Position numbers and translations under genes: made by a program. Below, one piece after another: positions 16,910-24,847 of a stretch of DNA of 64,000 nucleotides; position 1 is the stretch's first letter; the number at the start of each line of letters is the position of its first letter. The stretch is from Pollutiaquabacter aromativorans (GTDB lineage Bacteria; Bacteroidota; Bacteroidia; AKYH767-A; 2013-40CM-41-45). The DNA is taken from positions 1,984,001-2,048,000 of the forward strand of contig CP185379.1 of assembly GCA_049177215.1 (NCBI GenBank). Direction: 5' to 3'. A model generated the notes under the pieces. That model searched no databases and was not told the origin of the DNA. It saw only the letters and a list, made by a program, of their open reading frames with translations.

Positions 16910-17340
16910 TTAACCGCGATCTCGCGGCCCTTCGCTGTTACCGTCTGCTTTTTGGCTACGAGCAGCTTCAGGATTCCGTCAGCGTAACTGGCTTGAATAT
17001 CCTCTTCTTTGACATCCTGCGGGAGCGCGAATGATCTTGAGAACGACTGGTAGTTGAATTCGCGACGCGTATACTCGCCCTCCTTCGTTTCCTTCTCCGA
17101 CTTCTGTTCCGAGGAGATCGTCAGGATACCGTGCTCCACACGAATTTTGAAATCCTCTTTCTTCAGACCGGGTGCCGCGACTTCGATTTCATACTGGTCC
17201 TTACCGTCCTTCACATTGACAGCCGGCATCCAGTCCTTTCTGAAATAGTCGTCGAAACCGAGCTTATCCGTTTCGAAGAAATCCGACAACAACGAACGCA
17301 TTGCCGGGAATTGGCCGATGGGTTTGCGCATGAGTGACAT
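16906..17340 (-). CDS. Small heat-shock protein, Hsp20/alpha-crystallin family
   Basis: A 144-residue cytoplasmic holdase chaperone that binds unfolding proteins without ATP. The alpha-crystallin domain runs from about residue 35 (DWMPAVNVKDGKDQYEIEVA, PGLKKEDFKIRVEHGILTIS) to the typical end ASYADGILKLLVAKK, with a short N-terminal arm (FETDKLGFDDYF). It is the first gene of a two-gene unit. A perfect -7 element and an Fnr-like palindrome lie upstream, so it joins the predicted stress regulon. Confidence 0.94.
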   Translation of the reverse strand: MSLMRKPIGQFPAMRSLLSDFFETDKLGFDDYFRKDWMPAVNVKDGKDQYEIEVAAPGLKKEDFKIRVEHGILTISSEQKSEKETKEGEYTRREFNYQSFSRSFALPQDVKEEDIQASYADGILKLLVAKKQTVTAKGREIAVK

Positions 17341-17372
17341 GGTTGTTGTTTTTAAGAATGAGATTTACCAAC

Positions 17373-17415
17373 CAAAGTTATGGGCAGGCGAGCTGTTCGA
17401 GAATGACATTCATCA
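17373..17415 (-). promoter_or_regulatory. Crp/Fnr-type promoter of hsp20
   Basis: TGACattcATCA (17404-17415) lies exactly 33 bp centre to centre from the perfect -7 element TAACTTTG (17373-17380, minus strand). The predicted transcript would start near 17366, about 26 nt before the ATG. No -33 TTTG element is seen, as expected when an activator replaces it. Confidence 0.65.
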
Positions 17416-17498
17416 GGTTGACGAAGGGTCCATACACCTTGTCTACCGTCCTTTGAATCAGGCATCCACTGCGGGTTGACTCGGAGCCGGGAATCGTT

Positions 17499-18362
17499 TC
17501 AAGGCTTCCGTTCCCCGGAAGGTACCGGTTGATCCATTCTTCGAATGGCCAGCAACGGAATCTTGGACTGATGCGACATCATCCGGGTGACACTCTGGTT
17601 AAAAAGCGTTTCACCCAAACGCCGGGGATGGGTGAACATCACCAGCAGATCAGCCGGTTGTTTTTTCAGGAAGGTCTCCAATCCTTTCGTGATGCTGGGG
17701 TTCTTTGCGATGAAGCCCGAGAGTTTCGGATACTTCACACGCCGGCGGATCCGTCGCGTCATCTCTTCGATCGCTTCGTCGGAATGCAAGAGGTGCTTAT
17801 CATCGACGTAAATAAACGAGAGCTCGGCGCCGAATTTTGCCGCGAACGGCGTCACGGTCATGGCTGAAGCCAGGTTATCTTCCTGCAGGTCGGTCGCGAA
17901 AGCGATCCTGTTGATCCCGTTGAATTTCGCTTCTTTGGGAATACACAGCACTGGACAATCCGCGTCGCGGATAACCGCTGCGGTCGTACTGCCGATCAGT
18001 AAACGACTGAGCTTACTGGTGCCGGTAGCGCCCATCACAATCATATCGGCATGGATGTCGCGGGCGGCATCGAGTATTCGCTCTGAACCCAAGCCGGCCA
18101 ACAACTTCGTTTCGGTTGCAAGGCGGGGGTGGATTTTTTCGAGCTGTTGCACCAATTTATCCAATTTCTTTTGGGCAGCCAGCTTAATCTGCTGCTTCGC
18201 GTCACGAATGCTCGTCAAAGGAGCACTCGAAAACACGACAGGAGATTCATACGCGTGCAACAGCACCAGGCGGGCGTTGATTTGTTCGGACAATGCGGCT
18301 GCATAAGCGACGGCATGGCCGGCAGCGGGCGAGAAATCCGTAGGGCAGAGGATCTGGTTCAT
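17499..18362 (-). CDS. Universal stress protein, tandem UspA domains
   Basis: 287 residues with two UspA domains: the first starts ILCPTDFSPAAGHAVAYAAA and carries the ATP-loop GATGTSKLSRLLIGST (G-2X-G-9X-G-S). The second starts RIAFATDLQEDNLASAMTV and ends in the family-typical NQSVTRMMSHQSKIPLLAI. It is a cytoplasmic stress protein of unknown client. It is divergently transcribed from another usp gene at 18500, with two palindromic boxes in the shared 137-bp spacer. Confidence 0.9.
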   Translation of the reverse strand: MNQILCPTDFSPAAGHAVAYAAALSEQINARLVLLHAYESPVVFSSAPLTSIRDAKQQIKLAAQKKLDKLVQQLEKIHPRLATETKLLAGLGSERILDAARDIHADMIVMGATGTSKLSRLLIGSTTAAVIRDADCPVLCIPKEAKFNGINRIAFATDLQEDNLASAMTVTPFAAKFGAELSFIYVDDKHLLHSDEAIEEMTRRIRRRVKYPKLSGFIAKNPSITKGLETFLKKQPADLLVMFTHPRRLGETLFNQSVTRMMSHQSKIPLLAIRRMDQPVPSGERKP

Positions 18363-18408
18363 CGGGGAGGATTTTATGCAATTTGTTAAGGTTTTTCGGG
18401 ATGCTCTA

Positions 18409-18420
18409 TGACCCCAGTCA
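18409..18420 (-). promoter_or_regulatory. Crp/Fnr-type box for leftward usp gene
   Basis: The exact palindrome TGACcccaGTCA lies 46 bp before the ATG at 18362. The expected -7 position holds CAAATTGC/TAACAAATTG, a poor match, so the promoter is less certain than the box. The box centre is 22 bp, about two helical turns, from the neighbouring box that faces the rightward usp gene. Confidence 0.6.
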
Positions 18421-18430
18421 GGTAGGGCCT

Positions 18431-18472
18431 TGATTGCGGTCAGTGAAACTTCGGAGGGAAAACGTACATTGG
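18431..18472 (+). promoter_or_regulatory. Crp/Fnr-type promoter for rightward usp gene
   Basis: TGATtgcgGTCA (18431-18442) precedes TACATTGG (18465-18472), a near match to TAnnTTTG, with 32 bp between centres; the ATG is at 18500. Together with the box at 18409 it forms a divergent pair of operators. Confidence 0.55.
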
Positions 18473-18499
18473 ATTAAATTACTAAATGCTCCTGATTTC

Positions 18500-19327
18500 A
18501 TGAAATCCATTCTGGTTCCTACCGATTTTTCAGATGCCGCCTTACACGCCGCGCTTTTCGCCGCCTCCCTGGCTCGGGATACCGGAACCGATTTGCATCT
18601 GCTCAATGTTTACCACCTGCCCAATCCGCTAAAAACCCTGCCGATTGAACTGATCGTAACACCCGATGAACTCAAATCGGATACCGAATCCGCACTCAAA
18701 CAGATCGCACAAGAACTGCGGTCTTCCGTCGGAGCCTCCTTGAACATTACACTTGCGAGCAGAAACGGTGAAACCCGGCGAGCGATAAACGACTACGCTA
18801 CCTATGCAGGAGCCGGACTGATCGTAACGGGAATGAAAGGCAAAAACGCGGTGCAGGAAAGGCTGATTGGAAATACCGCGCTGGAATTATTGCGCAGCAG
18901 TACTGTTCCGGTGTTGAGCATTCCACAAACGGCGGAATATCGGCAACTGAAAACACTATTATTCGCAACGGACGGCAAGTCCATCCCGGATCCGGAATCC
19001 GTCACACTGCTCAGGAATCTGTTGAACCACCATCCTGCAGGATTGCACATCGGATGCGTTCAATCGCCGCATGACAACTTTGACCGGGATCAACTCATGA
19101 CCAGCCTCAACCCGCTTCTTTCGGGCATGCAAGCGACCTGGCATTTTCTGTCCGACGATGATGAAAATACCGCGCTTGAAAAGCTCGGCCGGGAGATCGG
19201 TGCCGACTGGCTCGCCCTCCTGCCTCAAAAGCACAGTTTATTCAGCAGGATTTTCCAGCAAAACCACACGCGCCAACTAGCCCTGCATGCCGGCCTGCCG
19301 ATTTTGGCATTGAGAAACGAAAGGTGA
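18500..19327 (+). CDS. Universal stress protein, tandem UspA domains
   Basis: 275 residues, two UspA domains. The first starts ILVPTDFSDAALHAALFAAS and holds GMKGKNAVQERLIGNT, the G-2X-G-9X-G ATP loop with Asn in the last position. The second starts TLLFATDGKSIPDPESV and is more degenerate. The frame is open upstream to 18434, but the Usp N terminus and the position of the predicted promoter show that ATG 18500 is the start. It is followed by the ytxH operon, which has its own box. Confidence 0.9.
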   Translation: MKSILVPTDFSDAALHAALFAASLARDTGTDLHLLNVYHLPNPLKTLPIELIVTPDELKSDTESALKQIAQELRSSVGASLNITLASRNGETRRAINDYATYAGAGLIVTGMKGKNAVQERLIGNTALELLRSSTVPVLSIPQTAEYRQLKTLLFATDGKSIPDPESVTLLRNLLNHHPAGLHIGCVQSPHDNFDRDQLMTSLNPLLSGMQATWHFLSDDDENTALEKLGREIGADWLALLPQKHSLFSRIFQQNHTRQLALHAGLPILALRNER

Positions 19328-19367
19328 GCTAACTCATGCCACTGACACTTGAATGTGCTTATATTTG
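19325..19367 (+). promoter_or_regulatory. Crp/Fnr-type promoter of the ytxH operon
   Basis: The palindrome TGAGctaaCTCA (19325-19336, overlapping the stop of the preceding usp gene) has its centre exactly 33 bp upstream of the centre of a perfect -7 element TATATTTG (19360-19367). The fourth base of the half-site differs (G for C/T), but the spacing matches the rest of the set. Confidence 0.55.
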
Positions 19368-19387
19368 TTTAATCTAAATTCCTCAGC

Positions 19388-19585
19388 ATGAGTAACGAAG
19401 GCAAATCATTTTGGGCGTTCCTTGGCGGGGTAGCCATTGGTGCGTTGTTGGGCATCCTCTTCGCTCCTGCCAAAGGAGAAGAGACCCGGGAAAAGATGGC
19501 TGATGCCGCACGCGACTGGAGCGAGCGGGCAAAGCGAAAAGCGGAAGACCTGCGCGATACGGTAAACGGCAAAACAGCCGGCTAA
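19388..19585 (+). CDS. YtxH domain small membrane protein
   Basis: 65 residues: one N-terminal membrane helix (FWAFLGGVAIGALLGILFAP), then the YtxH signature AKGEETREKMADAARDW and a charged amphipathic tail. Members are general-stress proteins of unknown mechanism at the inner membrane. It is the first of three same-strand genes with a holin-superfamily-III protein and a coiled-coil protein, an arrangement typical of envelope stress clusters. Confidence 0.85.
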   Translation: MSNEGKSFWAFLGGVAIGALLGILFAPAKGEETREKMADAARDWSERAKRKAEDLRDTVNGKTAG

Positions 19586-19607
19586 GCGTTCTATCAACCC
19601 TCTCATC

Positions 19608-19973
19608 ATGGAAGATAACCATCCGATCGACCGCATCATCGACCGCGTTCAGGATTACGTTGAAACACGGAGCCGCCTGAGCAAACTTCAGGCAATCGAC
19701 AAAGGAGCCGAACTTGCCGGCAATGTAACCGCCAACCTGATCCTTGTTTTCCTATTCCTGCTGGTTTTCGGTTTTTTAAGCGTAGCGGCCGCGTTCGCTC
19801 TCGGCGAACACTTCGGAAAGACCTGGCTGGGCTTCTTACTCGTTGGCGGGTTTTATCTGCTTGCCGGACTGATCTTCTATTGGAAGCAGGAAGCCTGGCT
19901 GAAGTTGCCCATGAGCAATTCCATTATCCGTCACGCACTCAAAGAGGAGGAACACGATGAAGACGAGGCATAA
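19608..19973 (+). CDS. Holin-X/superfamily III-like membrane protein
   Basis: 121 residues: an N-terminal amphipathic helix (IDRIIDRVQDYVETRSRLSK), then two membrane helices (NLILVFLFLLVFGFLSVAAA and FLLVGGFYLLAGLIFYW), and a charged tail. This is the layout of the 'putative holin-X' family, common on bacterial chromosomes beside YtxH genes and not a sign of prophage. Its end overlaps the next gene by 17 bp. Confidence 0.7.
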   Translation: MEDNHPIDRIIDRVQDYVETRSRLSKLQAIDKGAELAGNVTANLILVFLFLLVFGFLSVAAAFALGEHFGKTWLGFLLVGGFYLLAGLIFYWKQEAWLKLPMSNSIIRHALKEEEHDEDEA

Positions 19974-20346
19974 GGCGATCACCAATCGCGCGGAACTCCG
20001 ACAGGAGGTCCGCCGGCTCAGACAAGAAGTGAAAGAGCAGGAAAAGGGATTGCGTGAGGAAGTCAAATCGATACGCGAGCAATTGCAACCCCAGCATCTG
20101 CTAATCAACGCCCTTTCAGCGGCAACCGGCATCCGGATCGACAAGAACGAGTTTCTACGGAATGGTTTGGCCGTCGGATTGTCGATGGTGCTGCAGCGAT
20201 TCATCTTCAAATCGGAAACCACCATCGAGAATAAGATCTATAGTTGGATCGACGACATCTTCAACAAACTGCGTTTCTTCATGGGCAAAGCGGCGCCTGC
20301 CGGACATACCCGTTCGGGTAAGATCGAAGAAGAAGAGATCGAATAA
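19957..20346 (+). CDS. Coiled-coil protein of unknown function
   Basis: 129 residues. The first 45 form a strongly charged coiled coil (AELRQEVRRLRQEVKEQEK); the rest includes a moderately hydrophobic segment (LAVGLSMVLQRFIF) and an acidic end (KIEEEEIE). It overlaps the preceding membrane-protein gene, so the two are probably co-translated. I do not recognise a characterised family; such third genes are common after YtxH/holin-X pairs in Bacteroidota. Confidence 0.65.
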   Translation: MKTRHKAITNRAELRQEVRRLRQEVKEQEKGLREEVKSIREQLQPQHLLINALSAATGIRIDKNEFLRNGLAVGLSMVLQRFIFKSETTIENKIYSWIDDIFNKLRFFMGKAAPAGHTRSGKIEEEEIE

Positions 20347-20355
20347 TTTCCCAGC

Positions 20356-20991
20356 CTATTTCCGGTAGCGCCTTAATAACTGCACCACCTCCGCATCGCT
20401 GACCGGCTGGAAGTTCGCGTAATACTGTCCCACTCCGTAAAAATCATCGGGACGTTGCAGGCATAAGAAGGTATCGCATTCCTTTTCCAACATTCCTGCA
20501 GCACGGGTCGAAGAAACAGGTACTGCCACGATCAACTCTCCGGGTTTTTGCTTGCGCAAAAGGCGTAAGGTCATGCGCAGGGTATGACCGGTGGCGATCC
20601 CGTCGTCCACCACAATGACTTTTCTTCCTAACAAAGGTAGCGGCGGTACACTTCCGAGGTACCGCAATCTTTTTTCCTGAATCGACTTCCTTATCTCGAG
20701 AATGCGTTGCTCCAGGTAATGGCCCGGTATGGAACGAAACTCCGGATCGATGAAAAGGTCATCGGAACTCACGGCGCCAATGGCGAATTCGGGGTTCTCC
20801 GGATGTCCGATCTTTTTAACCAAGGCGATATCCAGCGGCCAGCCGAGCTCCCGTGCGATGATCGCGCCCATGGGTACTCCCCCGCGCGGAATGGCAACCA
20901 CGACACCGTCGAGCCCCCGGTACTGGTGTAACAACGGCAGTAACTGCATGGCAGCCTCCGCACGATCGAGATAGACGCGGTCAGCCACCAT
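20356..20991 (-). CDS. Phosphoribosyltransferase-family protein
   Basis: 211 residues with the type I phosphoribosyltransferase fold. The PRPP-binding motif is KVIVVDDGIATG (near residue 120), and the N-terminal part has VVVAIPRGGVPMGAIIARE and the family LALVKKIGHPENPEFAIGAV-type segment. Proteins of this subgroup occur fused or adjacent to a dienelactone-hydrolase-like domain (for example mycobacterial Rv0571c); their substrate is unknown. Here the hydrolase is a separate gene just upstream with an 11-bp overlap. Confidence 0.85.
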   Translation of the reverse strand: MVADRVYLDRAEAAMQLLPLLHQYRGLDGVVVAIPRGGVPMGAIIARELGWPLDIALVKKIGHPENPEFAIGAVSSDDLFIDPEFRSIPGHYLEQRILEIRKSIQEKRLRYLGSVPPLPLLGRKVIVVDDGIATGHTLRMTLRLLRKQKPGELIVAVPVSSTRAAGMLEKECDTFLCLQRPDDFYGVGQYYANFQPVSDAEVVQLLRRYRK

Positions 20992-21625
20992 TTGTCAGGA
21001 CCCATTGTGCGGTGAGGCGACCCACCTCATCCAATTTGCCGGGTTCTTCAAAAAGATGGGTCGCGCCGGGAATGAACACGATCTCCTTCTTACAACGAAG
21101 GAGCCGATACGTCTGATTGTTAATCGGAATGAGCGGCTGATCCATCTCTCCGACTATGAGCAAGGTCGCTGCCCTCACCCTGCTCACCAACTCACCGGCC
21201 AGGTCGGTACGTCCTCCGCGACAAACCACCGCGCGCACCAATTCCGGAAGCCGACCAGCGGCTAGCAAGGCTGCCGCCGCACCGGTACTCGCTCCGAAGT
21301 ACGAGAGCCTGACCGAATCCATCGCGTGAATCGCGTTAACGGAACGTGTTATTTCCACCAGCCTGTCGGTAAGCAGGGGTATATCAAACCGCAACTCCGG
21401 AACGGCATCTTCCGAAGCCGTCAAGAGGTCGGTTAGAAAACTCCCGATACCGGATTGAAAAAGGAGTTTGGCGATCCTACGATTACGCGGACTGAAACGG
21501 CTGCTTCCCGAGCCGTGCGCGAAGATCACACAGCGGTCAGCGCCTTCCGGAAGAAAGAGATTGCCAGCCAGCCGGCTATTGCCGACCGGGATTTCCACTT
21601 GTATACCGTCTTCTTCCCGGATCAT
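20981..21625 (-). CDS. Dienelactone-hydrolase-like alpha/beta hydrolase
   Basis: 214 residues. The oxyanion motif is IFAHGSGSSRFSPRNR and the nucleophile elbow is YFGASTGAAAALLAA; a late Asp (GEMDQPLIPI) and His (GATHLFEE) complete a plausible triad. The ATG at 21625 is chosen; a GTG at 21670 would add 15 residues. It sits between the DUF2892 gene and the phosphoribosyltransferase gene, which it overlaps by 11 bp. The same two domains are fused in mycobacteria, so a joint function is likely, but the substrate is unknown. Confidence 0.8.
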   Translation of the reverse strand: MIREEDGIQVEIPVGNSRLAGNLFLPEGADRCVIFAHGSGSSRFSPRNRRIAKLLFQSGIGSFLTDLLTASEDAVPELRFDIPLLTDRLVEITRSVNAIHAMDSVRLSYFGASTGAAAALLAAGRLPELVRAVVCRGGRTDLAGELVSRVRAATLLIVGEMDQPLIPINNQTYRLLRCKKEIVFIPGATHLFEEPGKLDEVGRLTAQWVLTNGG

Positions 21626-21708
21626 ACTTGCAAAAGGAGTCAGGAGAAACCGTTGGCTACGGTCATCCACCCCGAATGCAAGATAAAAAAATGCGCGAGA
21701 CCGGAGGG

Positions 21709-21918
21709 TCAGGATTTTTCCTTACCGCAGGTATTCATCCCGAACGGTAAATAGAGCGGGCAGAAACCGACCAGGCTGGTCAGGACGAAAACGACCGACA
21801 GGACGATCAGCGTAAGACCGAGAGTGCCGGTGATGGTACCGTTGTAATAAAGCACAGCCAGTACGATTGCGACGATCACCCGCAAGACACGATCCGTAGT
21901 ACCCATGTTCTTTTTCAT
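21709..21918 (-). CDS. DUF2892 (YgaP-like) two-helix membrane protein
   Basis: 69 residues: MGTTDRVLRVIVAIVLAVLY is the family N terminus, followed by a second membrane helix (LTLIVLSVVFVLTSLVGFCP) and the end LYLPFGMNTCGK. The cysteines of GFCP and NTCGK are conserved in DUF2892 proteins, which often accompany rhodanese or stress genes. It is first of a probable three-gene unit with the hydrolase and the phosphoribosyltransferase and has a strong palindromic box upstream. Confidence 0.85.
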   Translation of the reverse strand: MKKNMGTTDRVLRVIVAIVLAVLYYNGTITGTLGLTLIVLSVVFVLTSLVGFCPLYLPFGMNTCGKEKS

Positions 21919-21935
21919 GATGCTCAATTTTGGTA

Positions 21936-21978
21936 CCAAGGTAGGATGGTGTTCCCCGGCAGACGGTGACCGGGGTCA
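21936..21978 (-). promoter_or_regulatory. Crp/Fnr-type promoter of DUF2892-hydrolase-phosphoribosyltransferase unit
   Basis: The exact palindrome TGACcgggGTCA (21967-21978) lies 33 bp centre to centre from TACCTTGG (21936-21943, minus strand), a near match to TAnnTTTG. The ATG is at 21918. The box is just beyond the end of the crp gene, so this unit can be controlled separately from nramp-crp. Confidence 0.65.
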
Positions 21979-21991
21979 CATTCTGGCGCTT

Positions 21992-22630
21992 TCATTCGCT
22001 GATGCGTATCTCCCCGCGGGCAAGGCTGAGTTTTCCATCCTGTTCCATCCGTTTGAGCAACCGGGACACCACCTCCCGCGCCGTGCCCAACTCGTCGGCC
22101 AACTCCTGGTGCGTGGTGCGTATTTCCCGCTTGCCGGTAAGCTCCACTTTCCGACTGAGTAACAATTCCAGTCGCTGTTCCATCGGGGAGAAAGCAATCG
22201 TGTTGACGGATTGCAACAACTCTTCGAACCGCTGATGATAAAGTTGAAACAGAAACCGGTTCCAGGTAGGAAAACGTTCCATCAGATCCGGTAAAGCATG
22301 GACCGGAACCAACAGTAATTCCGACTCCTCCTCCGTGATCGCTTTTATCTGGCTGGTACGTCGAAAGACCGCGGCATTGAAGGAAGCGATGCAACTTTCG
22401 CCTGCACGTATGTAGTACAGCAATAGTTCCCGACCCGACTCATCGTTGCGCATGACTTTTACCACACCCCGGATGAGTAACGGAAGAAAACGCACGGGCT
22501 CATTCTCCCGGATCAGGGTCGTTTCCGAAGGAAAGGTCTGCAATAAGGACACTTCGGCCAATGCTTCTTTCAATCCCTGCTCGCTGAAGATCGGGAAATG
22601 GTCGAGGATGATTTTTATTTCTGTCGGCAT
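21992..22630 (-). CDS. Crp/Fnr family transcriptional regulator
   Basis: 212 residues: an N-terminal cNMP-binding-like barrel (about 12-130; TTLIRENEPVRFLPLLIRGV, LLLYYIRAGESCIASF), a dimer helix, and a C-terminal winged helix with HQELADELGTAREVVSRLLK. The recognition helix has the E-x-x-S-R pattern of Fnr (reads TTGA) and not the R-E-x-x-G-R of Crp. No Fnr-type N-terminal cysteine cluster is present, so it is not an iron-sulfur oxygen sensor. It starts 2 bp after the Nramp gene, whose promoter carries the box, suggesting autoregulation. Confidence 0.88.
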   Translation of the reverse strand: MPTEIKIILDHFPIFSEQGLKEALAEVSLLQTFPSETTLIRENEPVRFLPLLIRGVVKVMRNDESGRELLLYYIRAGESCIASFNAAVFRRTSQIKAITEEESELLLVPVHALPDLMERFPTWNRFLFQLYHQRFEELLQSVNTIAFSPMEQRLELLLSRKVELTGKREIRTTHQELADELGTAREVVSRLLKRMEQDGKLSLARGEIRISE

Positions 22631-22632
22631 GA

Positions 22633-23910
22633 TCAATAGAATAGGAGTGCACCTGCACAAACCGTCATCACGACCAGTGCGATCGCGCCGAGCAAATTCG
22701 CTAATCGACCGTTCACGTATTCGCCCATGATCGAGCGGTTATTGCAAATATGCAAAATGAGTCCGATCAGCACCGGCGCGGTCAGTCCGTAAAGTACCGC
22801 CGTATACAGGAGCGATCGTACGGCCGAGAGTCCTGAAAAATGGATCAGCAAAGCTATACCGACCGATACGATCAGGACCAGATAAAAGCCCTTCGCTTCG
22901 TAGAACTTCTTGTCCATGCCATATTTCCAGTCGAAGGCTTCGGCAATCATGTATGATAACGATCCGGCGAGAACGGGAATCGCGAGCAGACCGGTCCCGA
23001 TCACGCCGACCGCAAAGAAGAGATAAGCGTATCGCCCCGCCAGTGGCTTCAGTGCAGCGGCAGCCTGCTCCACGGTGTCGATATTCCGGACACCTTCCGG
23101 GAACAGGATCGCACCGGCACTGAGGATGATGAAATACATGACCAATCCGGAAAAGCCCATCCCATAGTTGATGTCGGCTTTGACGGCTGCCAGCACATGC
23201 TTATCCACGATGACACTCCGGTGCTCCTTCTCCTCCACTTCAACGCTGGCCTGCCAGAAAAACAAGTATGGAGAGATCGTGGTTCCCAGTATCCCGACCA
23301 GGATGAACAGGAATTCCTTGCTGAAGCTGACATCCGGCAAGAACGTACCGTGTACAACCTGTTGCCAGTCCAGATCAGCGAAGAACGGAACGACCAGGTA
23401 GCACAATAATGTGAGGCACATCCATTTCAGTACACGCGCCAGGCGGTTATAGGAAAGGAGGATCACGGCCGGCACCAACAAGACCGCGAATCCCAATGAA
23501 AAGATGCCGGGATGGATCGATGGGAACAGCATGGTCGAAACGGCTCCCATTCCGGCGAGGTCTGCACCGATGTTCAGCGTTATGGCAGGAAAGCTAAGCA
23601 CAATGACCAGGAAGGAGATCCAGCGCGGGTAGTGGCGCCGGATCACACCCATCAGGCCGTGAGAAGTGACCAATCCGATCCGGGCACACATCTCCTGCAA
23701 ACCGGCCATCAACGGAAAAGTGATGATCGAGGTCCACAAAGTTGCAAGTCCGAATCGCGCACCGGCCTGTGTATAGGTGGCAATGCCGGAAGGATCGTCG
23801 TCGCTCGAACCGGTGATCAGACCGGGACCAAGCCGGTTCCAAAAACCGGAGAACTTTCCGGCACGGCTTTTTCCTGCCTTCGGTTCAGCTTCGCGGTCCG
23901 GTTTGCTCAT
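22633..23910 (-). CDS. Nramp family divalent metal transporter
   Basis: 425 residues with about eleven membrane helices. The Nramp signature of helix 1 is GSSDDDPSGIATYTQAGARFG, metal-binding D-P-S-G form close to the canonical DPGN motif; this DPSG variant is typical of a bacterial Nramp-related subgroup, so the metal (Mn, Fe, or perhaps Mg/Al as in related clades) is uncertain. Helix 6 has GVIGTGLLAIPVLAGSLSYM, with A-I-P in place of the classical MPH, also a subgroup feature. It is co-transcribed with a Crp/Fnr regulator. Confidence 0.85.
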   Translation of the reverse strand: MSKPDREAEPKAGKSRAGKFSGFWNRLGPGLITGSSDDDPSGIATYTQAGARFGLATLWTSIITFPLMAGLQEMCARIGLVTSHGLMGVIRRHYPRWISFLVIVLSFPAITLNIGADLAGMGAVSTMLFPSIHPGIFSLGFAVLLVPAVILLSYNRLARVLKWMCLTLLCYLVVPFFADLDWQQVVHGTFLPDVSFSKEFLFILVGILGTTISPYLFFWQASVEVEEKEHRSVIVDKHVLAAVKADINYGMGFSGLVMYFIILSAGAILFPEGVRNIDTVEQAAAALKPLAGRYAYLFFAVGVIGTGLLAIPVLAGSLSYMIAEAFDWKYGMDKKFYEAKGFYLVLIVSVGIALLIHFSGLSAVRSLLYTAVLYGLTAPVLIGLILHICNNRSIMGEYVNGRLANLLGAIALVVMTVCAGALLFY

Positions 23911-23953
23911 CGCATCGAATGTACTAATTCGGACGGGGCTTCAACCAATACCC

Positions 23954-23965
23954 TGACGTTTGTCA
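23954..23965. promoter_or_regulatory. Crp/Fnr-type box between nramp-crp and mla genes
   Basis: The exact palindrome TGACgtttGTCA lies 43 bp before the nramp ATG (23910). A degenerate second box, TGATacccGACA (23976-23987), has its centre 22 bp away. The best -7 candidate toward nramp (TACATTCG, 23916-23923) is 40 bp from the box centre, longer than at the other promoters, so the promoter itself is uncertain. Nothing suitable is seen toward the rightward mla genes. Confidence 0.55.
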
Positions 23966-24052
23966 ATAAACCCGCTGATACCCGACATGGCGCGCTTCCT
24001 TTATCCGGCATTTCTTTCGATCTTGAGCGAAGCGGTTTCCAACCGAACGGCT

Positions 24053-24847
24053 ATGAGCGGCAAGCGGTACCTGTCCCCACTCCTATCTCCCGGCATTCGG
24101 GATTTTTTCCGGGAAGCCGGCGAGATCACGCGTTTCGCCCTGCGCTTTCTGAAAGAGATCTGGGTCCCGCCCTATGAATTCCGCGAAGTGATCCGACAGT
24201 CGTACCAGATCGGCTTCCGCTCTCTCTCACTCGTTGGACTGACCACCTTCATCATTGGCATGGTGCTGACCTTGCAGTCCCGGCCGACACTGGTCGAGTT
24301 CGGTGCGGAAGCCTGGCTACCGGCCATGGTGGGCATCTCCATCATCCGGGAGATCGGGCCTGTGATCACGGCGCTCATTTGTGCGGGCAAGATCGGCTCC
24401 AGCATGGGAGCGGAACTGGGCTCCATGCGCGTAACGGAACAGATCGACGCGATGGAAGTATCAGGCACGAATCCGTTCAAATATATCGTTGTATCACGCA
24501 TCGTGGCCAGTACGCTGATGATCCCCATCCTGGTCGTTATCGGTGATGCCATCGCGCTCTTTGGTTCCTTTCTCGCCGTTCGGGTAAAAGGGGGTGTCAG
24601 CCTGACCCTCTACTTCAACCAGGTGTTCGAATCACTCGAGTTCGGAGACGTCATTCCCTCCTTCATCAAGGCTTTCTTCTTCGGGTTCGCCATCGGGTTG
24701 GTCGGGTGTTACAAGGGTTACTTTTCTACGAAAGGAACCGAAGGCGTTGGTCGGGCCGCGAACTCGGCCGTCGTGATTGCCTCCGTCCTCATCTTCGTGA
24801 TCGACCTGATCGCTGTTCAAATAACCGAATTCCTCGGACTCATCTGA
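24053..24847 (+). CDS. mlaE: MlaE-type ABC transporter permease
   Basis: 264 residues, five or so membrane helices; inner-membrane permease of an MCE/Mla lipid transport system that moves phospholipids between membranes. Typical blocks are GMVLTLQSRPTLVEFGAE, IREIGPVITALICAGKIGSS, MGAELGSMRVTEQIDAMEVS and GLVGCYKGYFSTKGTEGVGR. ATG 24053 gives the usual family length; an upstream ATG (23987) is possible. It overlaps the ATPase gene by one base. Confidence 0.9.
   Translation: MSGKRYLSPLLSPGIRDFFREAGEITRFALRFLKEIWVPPYEFREVIRQSYQIGFRSLSLVGLTTFIIGMVLTLQSRPTLVEFGAEAWLPAMVGISIIREIGPVITALICAGKIGSSMGAELGSMRVTEQIDAMEVSGTNPFKYIVVSRIVASTLMIPILVVIGDAIALFGSFLAVRVKGGVSLTLYFNQVFESLEFGDVIPSFIKAFFFGFAIGLVGCYKGYFSTKGTEGVGRAANSAVVIASVLIFVIDLIAVQITEFLGLI

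Noticed and set aside
17404..17437. Second Crp/Fnr box upstream of hsp20 (TGACgaagGGTC)
   Set aside because: Half-site spacing is wrong and its distance from the first box does not match the 22-bp pairs.
19608..19973. Holin-like gene as sign of a prophage
   Set aside because: Holin-X/superfamily III proteins are common chromosomal partners of YtxH genes; no other phage genes are present.
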